Of a DNA stretch of 30,173 nucleotides, positions 17,455 through 25,604 are shown piece by piece. The stretch's first letter is position 1. Every line of letters starts with the position of its first letter. Below the pieces are notes generated by a model. The model saw only the letters and a program-made list of their open reading frames with translations. It ran no database searches and had not been told where the DNA came from. Both the position numbers and the translations under genes were made by a program. This DNA is from GH45 sp046704385 (GTDB taxonomy: Bacteria; Bacteroidota; Bacteroidia; Bacteroidales; SZUA-534): assembly GCA_046704385.1 (NCBI GenBank), contig JBJKSB010000030.1, forward strand, positions 1 through 30,173, written 5' to 3'.

Positions 17455-19608
17455 ATGAAACTACTTACACTTTACCTGACTATTTTACTGACTTTAATGT
17501 CTATCGGGATTAAGGCCCAGTATAAATATCCGTTTCAAAATCCTGATCTGCCTGTTGAGGACCGAATCGATAACTTACTTTTAAATATGAGCCTGGATGA
17601 AAAGGTAGCCTGTTTAAGCACAGTACCCAGCATTCCCCGTTTAGGTGTAAAAGGTGCCGGACACGTGGAAGGTTTGCATGGATTGGCCAAAGGAGGACCT
17701 TCAAACTGGGGGCAGCGAAACCCGCATGCCACTACTATTTTTCCACAGGCTATTGGCCTGGCTGAGTCGTGGGATACAGCTGTGATCCGTCGCGCCGCAA
17801 GTATTGAAGGGTATGAAACACGGTACATGTTCCAAAGTAAATATCATCGTGGAGGATTGGTGGTTCGCGCCCCCAATGCTGATGTGGGTCGCGATATCCG
17901 CTGGGGAAGGACCGAAGAATGTTACGGTGAAGATGCCTGGTTTAATGGCCAGATGGTAGTTCAGTTCGTAAAGGGATTGCAGGGTGATGATCCAAAATAC
18001 TGGATGACCGCATCCTTAATGAAGCATTTTCTTGCTAACAGTAATGAAAACGGCCGCGACAGTTCTTCATCAAATTTTAGTGAACGGTTGTTCCATGAAT
18101 ATTATTCGTATCCGTTTTACAAAGGAATAACCGTTGGAGGTAGCCGGGCTTTTATGGCCTCGTATAACGCTTATAACGGTGTGCCGATGACGGTTAATCC
18201 GGTGCTGAAAGATGTAACGGTAAACCAGTGGGGTCAGAATGGTATTATCTGTACCGATGGAGGTGCCTTCACGATGCTGGTAACTGCACATCACTATTAT
18301 CCTGATTTGTACAAAGCCGCGGCAGGTTGTATTAAAGCCGGAATTAACCAGTTCCTTGACAGGTATACGTTGGGTGTTTACGGTGCCCTGGCTAATGGCT
18401 ATATTAACGAATCCGATCTTGATTCTGTACTGCGTGGCGTTTTCAGGGTTATGATCAAATTGGGGCAGCTTGATCCTGATGACAGGATACCCTATAAAAA
18501 TATTGGAGTAACTGATACCATTGATCCATGGGATACTGATGCCAATAAGCAGGCTGCTCGTGAAATTACAAGAGAAACAGTTGTATTGCTGAAAAATAAA
18601 AATAACACGCTTCCATTGGATGCCAATAAATTAAAAAGTATTGCCGTAATTGGCCCGCTGGCTGATACCGTAATGCTCGACTGGTACAGTGGAACGCCAC
18701 CTTACCGGATTACTCCGTTGAAGGGAATTAAAGCTGCCGTTGGCAATGGTACGGAAGTGAATTATGCAAAAGATAATGATTCAGATAAAGCCGTTGAACT
18801 GGCTAAAAATGCAGAAGTAGCTATTGTGGTAGTAGGCAATAATCCAACTGGCGGTGCTGGTTGGGCGCAATGTTCAGTTCCCAGCGACGGAAAGGAGGCC
18901 TGTGACAGACAAGCTATTAATTTGGAACAAGAGGCATTGATAAAACAAGTTTATGCGGCAAATCCGAATACCATTGTGGTTTTAATCAGTAGTTTTCCTT
19001 ATAGCATTAACTGGACAAAAGCTAATATTCCGGCTATTGTGCACTTAACTCACAACAGCCAAGAATTGGGAAGTGCACTGGCTGATGTTTTGTTTGGAAA
19101 ATATAATCCTGCCGGTCGCCTGGTACAAACCTGGCCTACCGATATCAGTCAATTGCCCGACATGATGGATTATGATATCACCCATGGACGTACCTATATG
19201 TATTTTAAACCCAAACCATTGTTCCCGTTTGGATATGGTTTAAGTTATACTACGTTTGGTTATTCCAATCTAACACTGAGTTCCAAAACGTTAAAACCGG
19301 ATGGTGAAGTTGAGGTAAGTTTAAGGCTAACCAATACCGGATCATTTGATGGCGATGAGGTTGTGCAATTGTATGTTACGCATGAAAAGTCGAAAGTGCA
19401 GCGACCGATTAAAGAGTTAAAAGCTTTCGATAGGCTTCACCTTAAAAAAGGAGAATCAAAAACGGTTACATTGAGATTAAAAGCCAGTGATTTGGCTTAC
19501 TGGAATGAGACAACCCATAAGTTTGAAGTGGAAAAAGATCAAGTAAAACTAACGGTGGGTGCTTCATCGGAAGATGTACGATTGACCAAAACTATTTCGG
19601 TGGAATAA
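17455..19608 (+). CDS. GH3 beta-glucosidase/beta-xylosidase, exported
   Basis: This retaining GH3 enzyme likely trims non-reducing glucose (or xylose) from the debranched oligosaccharides. The ATG at 17455 is preferred over a TTG at 17404 because it begins a clean Sec signal (MKLLTLYLTIL, ending near IKAQ); the product is 717 aa. The order is a GH3 N-terminal barrel (about 45-330) with LMKHFLA and nucleophile Asp268 in IICTDGGA, a GH3 C-terminal alpha/beta domain (about 380-600) with candidate acid/base Glu481 in GKEACDRQ, and a fibronectin-III-like domain (about 635-710). The nucleophile motif reads TDGG rather than the usual SDC or SDW. Being the last enzyme gene before the convergent regulator, it probably ends the enzyme cluster. 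Confidence 0.86.
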   Translation: MKLLTLYLTILLTLMSIGIKAQYKYPFQNPDLPVEDRIDNLLLNMSLDEKVACLSTVPSIPRLGVKGAGHVEGLHGLAKGGPSNWGQRNPHATTIFPQAIGLAESWDTAVIRRAASIEGYETRYMFQSKYHRGGLVVRAPNADVGRDIRWGRTEECYGEDAWFNGQMVVQFVKGLQGDDPKYWMTASLMKHFLANSNENGRDSSSSNFSERLFHEYYSYPFYKGITVGGSRAFMASYNAYNGVPMTVNPVLKDVTVNQWGQNGIICTDGGAFTMLVTAHHYYPDLYKAAAGCIKAGINQFLDRYTLGVYGALANGYINESDLDSVLRGVFRVMIKLGQLDPDDRIPYKNIGVTDTIDPWDTDANKQAAREITRETVVLLKNKNNTLPLDANKLKSIAVIGPLADTVMLDWYSGTPPYRITPLKGIKAAVGNGTEVNYAKDNDSDKAVELAKNAEVAIVVVGNNPTGGAGWAQCSVPSDGKEACDRQAINLEQEALIKQVYAANPNTIVVLISSFPYSINWTKANIPAIVHLTHNSQELGSALADVLFGKYNPAGRLVQTWPTDISQLPDMMDYDITHGRTYMYFKPKPLFPFGYGLSYTTFGYSNLTLSSKTLKPDGEVEVSLRLTNTGSFDGDEVVQLYVTHEKSKVQRPIKELKAFDRLHLKKGESKTVTLRLKASDLAYWNETTHKFEVEKDQVKLTVGASSEDVRLTKTISVE

Positions 19609-20173
19609 GAAAATAATAACAGCCAAGACGCAGAGGCGCGATAGGCATTAAAGAAGTTGAAATTTTTATTTATTAAGCGAATGATTTTACCTAGTAGTAC
19701 GTTCATAAAGTTCCGTTTAAATACTCATCGGATGACTTATTTATAAACCAGCAACGTAGTCATCCGATGAGTCTAATGTTACTTAATGAACCTGATACAA
19801 GCTTTGCGTTTCAGCGGTGAAATTAAAGTGTGTCTAAAATTTTGAGGATTTAATTTTAACTATGTCTTGACTGCTTAAGATGCACTTCATCCTTAAAATT
19901 TAACCTTTTGGCTGGGCTGAATGGTTTGACCCGCTCTGTGGTCTATATTTTGTCGCATATACACCATGGGTTGCTACCCATGGCTATTCATATTTAACCA
20001 CTTTGTGGTTATAAAAAATCCCAAGGGGATTTAATGTGAGTAGCCGCGAGTGAAACTCGTGGATATTTTAACCATATCAGGAAGGAACCCTGAAATGGGT
20101 TCAATTTATAAATTCCGACAATTATTGTCACCTAAGTGCTATGTGAGAATACATTTGCCTGAAATGTCAGTAA
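19609..20173. repeat. 565-bp gene-free convergent gap packed with inverted repeats
   Basis: No gene is supported. A large imperfect inverted repeat spans 19701-19791: inner arms 19723-19737/19758-19772 are perfect over 15 bp, and outer arms 19701-19710/19782-19791 match 9 of 10. A second cluster at 19964-20102 has CCATGGGT/ACCCATGG (19964-19971/19976-19983), AACCAC/GTGGTT (19996-20001/20005-20010), ATCCC/GGGAT (20018-20022/20026-20030), CCGCGAGT/ACTCGTGG (20044-20051/20055-20062) and GAACCC/GGGTTC (20085-20090/20097-20102). Either could serve as a bidirectional terminator between the GH3 gene and the regulator. A 60-codon frame at 20050-20232 overlaps the repeats and is rejected. Confidence 0.7.
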
Positions 20174-23100
20174 TCAAATCTGTCCCTGGTTTTCTTTATA
20201 TTTTGATGGTAAAACGTCAAACTCAGCTTTAAACTGTTTGGAGAAATACCGAGGATCGGAGAATCCAACCTCATAAGCAATTTCACTGATGGTAAGTTGG
20301 CTTTTAATTAATAATTCGGCTGATTTTTTCAGACGTACCAGCCTGATCAGTTCGATAGGCGTGTTCCCTGTAAGTGAACTGATTTTTTTATAAAGGTAAA
20401 CCCTACTCATGCCTAATTCGCGGCTTAATTTTTCGACAGAAAATTCAGAATTTGATAGGTTTTCGGTTATCAGGTTCAACGCCTTCTTTAAAAGTTTTTC
20501 GTCAAGCGGTGTAATGGTTTCCGTATGGGTTTCAACCTGGAAACTTTTCTGATAATGCTTAATAAACTTTTCGCGTTGAGCCAGCAGATACTGGATACGT
20601 GCCTCCAGTATTTCAAAACTGAATGGCTTGGTAATATACTCGTCGGCACCCTGGTTAAAACCTTCAATTTTATCCTGGTGCGTCGATTTGGCGGTTAACA
20701 GTATTATCGGGATATGCGAAAACGAAGCATTGGTTTTTATCACGTGACAAAGCGCAAATCCATCCATAACCGGCATCATTACATCGCTTACAATCAAATC
20801 AGGTTGTTTATGTTCCAGTTGATCAAGTGCTGTTTGACCATTATCGGCTTCAATAATATTGTACTGTTCAATCAAATTGTCTTTTATATAGAACCTGAAA
20901 TCAGCATTGTCCTCCACAATTAGAATGGTTTTCTTGGTTTTGTTAGCGGACTGATCTGGTTCTTCCTGCCGGGGCTCAGCTTTTATCGGGTCAGGTTTCG
21001 ATTCTTCCTCAATTTCGTTGGTATGATTTCGGTTTAACGGTAATTGAACGATGAACTTACTACCTTTTCCCAATTTACTTTCAACCCGGATAGTACCGCC
21101 CAATAATTCAACAAAATCTTTGGTAAGCGATAATCCAATTCCGCTTCCCCGGGTTATAAACTGGTTGGGCAGGTCGGTTTGATAAAAACGGTCGAATATT
21201 TTCTGCTGCTGTTCGGGGCTTAATCCAATGCCAGTGTCCTTAACGGTGATAATAAAGAGTTCTGCACCATTCTCAGCTGTAACTTCGGTAAACACTTTAA
21301 TAATGCCTTTCTCCGGAGTAAACTTAAAAGCATTTGAAAGTAAATTGAAAAGGATTTTTTCGAGTTTATCCTTGTCAAATTGCATATACAATTCTTTTTC
21401 GTCCGGCAAAAACTCGAGGTGTATATGTTTCGATTCCTTAAAATCATTAAACGATTCGATGGTTTGATTCATAAAACCAATGATATTGCCATAGATCAGG
21501 TTAACTTTTAACCGGTTTTCCTCTGCTTTCCTGAAATCGAGTAACTGGTTTACGAGGGTAAGAAGTCTTTTGGCATTTTGATGCATTAAAGACAAATGTT
21601 TATGAGCTTCCGTATCGTTATTTGATTTTATAAGCTTTTCTAATGGTGTAAGTATCAGTGTAAGAGGGGTTCGGAATTCATGACTTACATTCGTGAAAAA
21701 ACGGGTTTTTAAAGCATTTAACTCATACTGGCGTTTCGATTCTTTTTCAGCCTGTTCCTGTTTAAACCGGTTGCGTTCATTCTGAATCAGCATTCTGCGG
21801 GCCAGCAAAACCAAAGTCATAATAAAAATATAGTAAGCAATATACGCTATCCAGGTGCGGTACCACGGGGGCTGTATTATAATATTTAATACCGATTCGG
21901 GACTTCTCCAGTCGAGCATGTAATCCGTTGATTGTACCTTAAAGGTATATTTTCCCGGGTTCAGATTGGTAAATGTGGCTTTTCGGTCCTGCCAGCTTGT
22001 ATAAATCCACTGGTCATTAAATCCTTCGAGTTTATAACGGTACGTAAGTTTTTTAGCTCCTAAAAAGTCGGTTGTAACATATTTTATAGAGAAAATATTT
22101 TCTTTAAACGTCAATTTTATGGTTTTCCCGTTTAACAACGATGACTGAATTATTTGTCGAGCTTTTTTTGATGGATTAATTTCCACCTCTTTCCCAAATA
22201 TTTCGAGCCCGACAATTTGTGTACTATATTCACGACTTTGGGCTTCTTCAAAACCAGGGTCAAATAAATTGAAACCATTTGATCCTCCAAAAATCAATTC
22301 ACCTTTTGAAGTTCTGAAAGCTGACCCTGAATTAAATTCACGTCCCTGCAAACCATCCGATTCGTTAAAATTAATATTGTAATGGTGCTGATATTTACCT
22401 TTCTGATTATAATCAACAACCAGTTTTGATAAGCCTCCTGAGGTAGATACCCACATGTTGCCATCGGGTGCTTCTTCAATACCCATAATGGTATTATCCG
22501 GAAGACCGTTAGTTGTATTAAATGTTATAAAACTTTGATTATCAGGGTTAAAAAGGTTTAAACCATCACGGGTTCCAACCCACATGTTTCCCTTTGAATC
22601 GCGATAAAGTTTGTAAACAAAATCATTGCTGAGGCTACCGGGATTGTTATTTTCATGACTGTAATGTATAAACCGCGAGGTTTCCCAAACATAAATATAT
22701 ACTCCAAAATCAGTGGCAAACCAAATATTGCCTTTGGTATCTTCGGCAATATTCATCACAAAGTTTGAATTAAGCGAATTTATTCCCGAACCACTGTAAT
22801 GATGAAAAACCTTTGTTTCACGGTCGAACAGATCGAGTCCGCCACCCAACATACCCACCCAGAAGTTGCCGTGCGAATCTTCAAAAATGTCCCAAACCCT
22901 GTTGTCGGCAATAGTTTTAGGATTGTTTACATCATTCATATAAGTAATAAACTTATTACCGTCGTAAACCGATAAGCCCCCGTGGTATGTTCCCAGCCAG
23001 AGCTTGTTTTGCTTATCCATATAAAGTGATACAATAACATCGCTTTTCAGACCATATTTACCGTTGGGGCTACTTGATATGTGAGAAAATTCATTTCGGG

Positions 23101-24289
23101 CACGGTCAAAATAAATAAGCCCTGCACCGTTAGTTCCAATCCAAAGATTTCCTGAATGATCTTCGGCAAAGCAGTTTACATCATTGTTTGGTAAACTTTT
23201 GGGATTGTCGGGTTCGTGACAATATAATGTGAACCGGAACAGGTTTTTATGGTAAAAGTTTGCACCTTGTTTAAAGGTACCTATCCAGATAATGCCTTCT
23301 TTATTCTTATAAAATTCAGTGATTACATCCTGGCTCAGGCTGTTTTCGTTTGTTCTTTCGTGGGTTATATGTTCAATGCTTTTAAGGTCGGGCGATAGAA
23401 TATTAATGCCTCCATGATCGGTACCAATCCAGTAATTCAGGTTATCATCCTGAATTATTGCTGAAACAATATTTGAATTTAATGCAGGTTTCGATTGCGT
23501 GGTTAAATGCGTTATATTTCGTTTTTTATCGATGCGGATAACTCCTAAAGCTTCATCGTTGCTGTATACCCAAATATTTTGCAGGTGATCGATGAATAAC
23601 TCAAATCCCTGATCGATACCTTTATAAAAATTATTATGGATCACACTGATTAACTCATTGATTTTTCCGGTTGTTGCATCTATAATATCAATATAACCGT
23701 TACGATAGATTACATAAATCAGATTATCCTTAACATTAATATATGCAATATTATCTGATGTTATGCTATTATGATCGGACAGATCGTGCTGGAATAGAAT
23801 ATTGTTATTGGTAAAAATATTATGCTCAATAAAACCGGTTCCCGGAACTCTGAAAATCAGGGTACTGTCGCCGTAAGGTACCACCATGTCGAAATTGTAC
23901 ATATGGAAGGTTTTATTATCCACATTAAGGTCGAACAGCGTTGTAAACTTTTCGTTATTCGGATTTAAAATACAAAGACCACTGGGGGTATTTATCCATA
24001 AGCGACCTAATTGGTCTTTCACAATGGTTTGGATCACATTTTCCGGTAATGAAAGTGAGTCGGAAGGATTATGTTTAAAAAGTTTAAAATTATAACCATC
24101 GAACCGGTTCAGGCCCGATGCAGTACCGATCCACAAAAAACCATTGTTGTCTTCATTAAAACAAAGAATATGATTGTTCGACAGTCCGTCGGTATAATCA
24201 ATATGGCCAAAATTATACTGGTTGGTTTTAGCAAAGCCCGTATGACAAAGGAATATAATTACAATAGAATGTAAAATCTTTTTTATCAT
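20174..24289 (-). CDS. Hybrid two-component system sensor-regulator (HTCS)
   Basis: This one-protein sensor and transcription factor (1371 aa) is typical of Bacteroidota carbohydrate loci. A Sec signal (about 1-20) precedes a periplasmic sensor of repeated Reg_prop blades (about 30-720, recurring LWIGT and NMWVGT motifs) and a Y_Y_Y domain (about 725-803). One membrane helix (about 812-832) leads to a histidine kinase with His870 (NVSHEFRTP), an ATPase domain with GSGIGLSL near 1050, a charged linker, a receiver with phospho-acceptor Asp1169 (IVSDVMMP) and a C-terminal AraC-type HTH (about 1265-1366). All phosphorelay residues are present, so it should be functional. By family precedent it binds an oligosaccharide released by the locus and activates the hydrolase genes. 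It is convergent with them. Confidence 0.95.
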   Translation of the reverse strand: MIKKILHSIVIIFLCHTGFAKTNQYNFGHIDYTDGLSNNHILCFNEDNNGFLWIGTASGLNRFDGYNFKLFKHNPSDSLSLPENVIQTIVKDQLGRLWINTPSGLCILNPNNEKFTTLFDLNVDNKTFHMYNFDMVVPYGDSTLIFRVPGTGFIEHNIFTNNNILFQHDLSDHNSITSDNIAYINVKDNLIYVIYRNGYIDIIDATTGKINELISVIHNNFYKGIDQGFELFIDHLQNIWVYSNDEALGVIRIDKKRNITHLTTQSKPALNSNIVSAIIQDDNLNYWIGTDHGGINILSPDLKSIEHITHERTNENSLSQDVITEFYKNKEGIIWIGTFKQGANFYHKNLFRFTLYCHEPDNPKSLPNNDVNCFAEDHSGNLWIGTNGAGLIYFDRARNEFSHISSSPNGKYGLKSDVIVSLYMDKQNKLWLGTYHGGLSVYDGNKFITYMNDVNNPKTIADNRVWDIFEDSHGNFWVGMLGGGLDLFDRETKVFHHYSGSGINSLNSNFVMNIAEDTKGNIWFATDFGVYIYVWETSRFIHYSHENNNPGSLSNDFVYKLYRDSKGNMWVGTRDGLNLFNPDNQSFITFNTTNGLPDNTIMGIEEAPDGNMWVSTSGGLSKLVVDYNQKGKYQHHYNINFNESDGLQGREFNSGSAFRTSKGELIFGGSNGFNLFDPGFEEAQSREYSTQIVGLEIFGKEVEINPSKKARQIIQSSLLNGKTIKLTFKENIFSIKYVTTDFLGAKKLTYRYKLEGFNDQWIYTSWQDRKATFTNLNPGKYTFKVQSTDYMLDWRSPESVLNIIIQPPWYRTWIAYIAYYIFIMTLVLLARRMLIQNERNRFKQEQAEKESKRQYELNALKTRFFTNVSHEFRTPLTLILTPLEKLIKSNNDTEAHKHLSLMHQNAKRLLTLVNQLLDFRKAEENRLKVNLIYGNIIGFMNQTIESFNDFKESKHIHLEFLPDEKELYMQFDKDKLEKILFNLLSNAFKFTPEKGIIKVFTEVTAENGAELFIITVKDTGIGLSPEQQQKIFDRFYQTDLPNQFITRGSGIGLSLTKDFVELLGGTIRVESKLGKGSKFIVQLPLNRNHTNEIEEESKPDPIKAEPRQEEPDQSANKTKKTILIVEDNADFRFYIKDNLIEQYNIIEADNGQTALDQLEHKQPDLIVSDVMMPVMDGFALCHVIKTNASFSHIPIILLTAKSTHQDKIEGFNQGADEYITKPFSFEILEARIQYLLAQREKFIKHYQKSFQVETHTETITPLDEKLLKKALNLITENLSNSEFSVEKLSRELGMSRVYLYKKISSLTGNTPIELIRLVRLKKSAELLIKSQLTISEIAYEVGFSDPRYFSKQFKAEFDVLPSKYKENQGQI

Positions 24290-24312
24290 GCCCTTTACAG
24301 ATATTATCTAAA

Positions 24313-24346
24313 CTGATCTATCATCAGATCAGATTTTTCAAAAATA
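24313..24346 (-). promoter_or_regulatory. Candidate HTCS promoter with overlapping palindrome
   Basis: On the minus strand TATTTTTG (24339-24346) fits the Bacteroidota -7 consensus TAnnTTTG exactly. A TTAG about 20 bp upstream is a 3/4 match to the -33 TTTG. Just downstream, where transcription should start, CTGATCT/AGATCAG (24313-24319/24326-24332) forms a 7-bp palindrome that could be an operator. The leader to the start codon would be roughly 43 nt. Confidence 0.45.
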
Positions 24347-24617
24347 TTGATAATTGATCACTAATGCTAATATGAGTTGTGAATTATTTGGTTGCTATAA
24401 CTATAAGTTAGGCGAATATGCATGCATATGGCGATTACCTTTTTATTGATTTTTTCTTGAAATGATTGAGTCGGTATATTGCTGTGGAAATTACCCCAAA
24501 AATTAGCAAGAATACTCGTGCCTTCCGTATTGGCCTGGTTTTGCAATTAAAAATATTTCTGGTATTTTGTTTTTAAAATATTATGTAAATAAAGTCTTTT
24601 AAGTTTAAAATCATTAT
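24347..24617. other. Gene-free divergent region between HTCS and OMP genes
   Basis: The full gene-free stretch between the divergent genes is 24290-24718. Apart from the two candidate promoters it is AT-rich. The one striking site is a perfect 14-bp palindrome, ATATGCATGCATAT, at 24416-24429. No small ORF with a credible start or RNA gene was seen. Confidence 0.4.
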
Positions 24618-24625
24618 TATATTTG
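24618..24625 (+). promoter_or_regulatory. Candidate -7 box for OMP gene
   Basis: TATATTTG matches TAnnTTTG exactly and lies 93 bp before the start codon. The -33 region holds only a T-rich stretch (24597-24600), so the match is partial. Confidence 0.45.
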
Positions 24626-24664
24626 AGTTCATAAAGGGGTTTACGAAAATTCAATTTATTTTCT

Positions 24665-24718
24665 AAACTTAACAAAAGCACAAAAAACTTTTTAAACTTA
24701 ACAAACACACAGAAAATT
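24665..24718 (+). repeat. Imperfect direct repeat in the OMP 5' leader
   Basis: AAACTTAACAAA occurs at 24665 and again at 24694 (period 29 bp), each followed by a similar CACA-and-A-rich stretch that runs to the start codon. It lies in the predicted untranslated leader. It may set translation efficiency, since A-rich leaders favour initiation in Bacteroidota, or be a simple local duplication. Confidence 0.5.
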
Positions 24719-25321
24719 ATGAAAAAATTACTTTTTATTGCAATCGCTTTTGCATTCGCGTTTCAGTCATTTGCACAAAACGCCGATCACAAATCAACCA
24801 TTTCAGTTAATGCCGGCTTTAGCCTGGTGGGTAAGCTATTGGATGTTGCCAATACCGTTAGCAGTACAGTGACTGATGGCCCAAAATCAACGTCAATACC
24901 CGCACTACAAGTCACCTACGATTATGGTATAGTGAATTGGTTAAGTATAGGTGGGGCATTTTCTTACCAAATGATGAAATCTGATGTTCCATCAATGGAT
25001 CTTAGTGGTAATTTATATACCTATACTGATAAAATCAATCGCATGAACGTTGCTGCAAGAGTCCTTTTTCATTACGCTAATTCCGGAAGAGTGGATTTAT
25101 ACTCAGGCTTCCGTATGGGAATGACTAACTGGTCATTTAGTACTGACAATACTGACAATACCTACAACGTTAGTGATTATTGGGGATTAAAAAACAATTT
25201 TGCACCACAGGTAATTTTATTTGGACTAAGAGCTTATATAACTGATAATTTAGGTGTTAATTCTGAGTTTTGTGTGGGTGCACCTCATTACTTTTCAGCA
25301 GGCTTGAGTTACAGACTATAG
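24719..25321 (+). CDS. Small outer-membrane beta-barrel protein
   Basis: This exported protein of 200 aa has a strong Sec signal (MKKLLFIAIAFAFAF, cleavage near FAQ). The rest alternates short polar turns with amphipathic strands (for example GIVNWLSIGGAFSYQM, NVAARVLFHY and VDLYSGFRMGMTNW) and ends in an aromatic/Leu strand, AGLSYRL, as expected for a beta barrel of about eight strands inserted by the BAM machinery. It resembles the generic outer-membrane beta-barrel or porin-family proteins of Bacteroidota; no ligand can be named. It has its own candidate promoter and a strong terminator, so it is probably monocistronic and not part of the glycan locus. Confidence 0.75.
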   Translation: MKKLLFIAIAFAFAFQSFAQNADHKSTISVNAGFSLVGKLLDVANTVSSTVTDGPKSTSIPALQVTYDYGIVNWLSIGGAFSYQMMKSDVPSMDLSGNLYTYTDKINRMNVAARVLFHYANSGRVDLYSGFRMGMTNWSFSTDNTDNTYNVSDYWGLKNNFAPQVILFGLRAYITDNLGVNSEFCVGAPHYFSAGLSYRL

Positions 25322-25346
25322 TATTTTGTTTTCTAAATAATTTATA

Positions 25347-25373
25347 GAAGCTGTATTTACAGCTTCTTTTTTT
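25347..25373 (+). terminator. Rho-independent terminator after OMP gene
   Basis: GAAGCTGT (25347-25354) pairs perfectly with ACAGCTTC (25359-25366) around a 4-nt loop and is followed by seven T residues. It starts 26 bp after the stop codon. Confidence 0.85.
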
Positions 25374-25604
25374 GTTTTATTAAATGTTTTTTTTAATTAT
25401 AAGTGGTTATAAAACAATATGTTGTATTTAGTTTTTTGATTTATTCATAAATCCTATTTTTCAAAAATAAAGATAATTTAGCTCCAAAGTTTCCATAATA
25501 AGTACCTGAAATTTGGAAATAATTTTAACTTTAAACTCTGTTGTCATTAATAACTAAAGAAATCGTATGAGTAGCCATATCTATAAATTAAAATATTCCA
25601 AAAT

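Larger units (their letters stand above)
324..24289. other. Probable xyloglucan polysaccharide utilization locus
   Basis: Eight exported carbohydrate-active enzymes on the + strand (324-19608) and a convergent HTCS regulator (20174-24289) form one functional block. The families GH2, GH31, GH95, SGNH esterase, GH2, GH9, GH31 and GH3 cover every linkage of fucogalacto-xyloglucan: glucan backbone, Xyl alpha-1,6, Gal beta-1,2, Fuc alpha-1,2 and O-acetyl. Known xyloglucan loci of Bacteroidota combine GH9/GH5, GH31, GH2, GH3 and sometimes GH95. The substrate is inferred. SusC/SusD transport genes are missing from the window and may lie beyond the left end. Confidence 0.7.

Noticed and set aside
19964..20102. 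CRISPR-like array of short palindromes
   Set aside because: The hairpins differ from one another in sequence and spacing, there is no repeated unit with unique spacers, and no cas gene is present.
20050..20232. 60-codon frame in the convergent gap
   Set aside because: It begins inside a REP hairpin and overlaps the 3' end of the HTCS gene.
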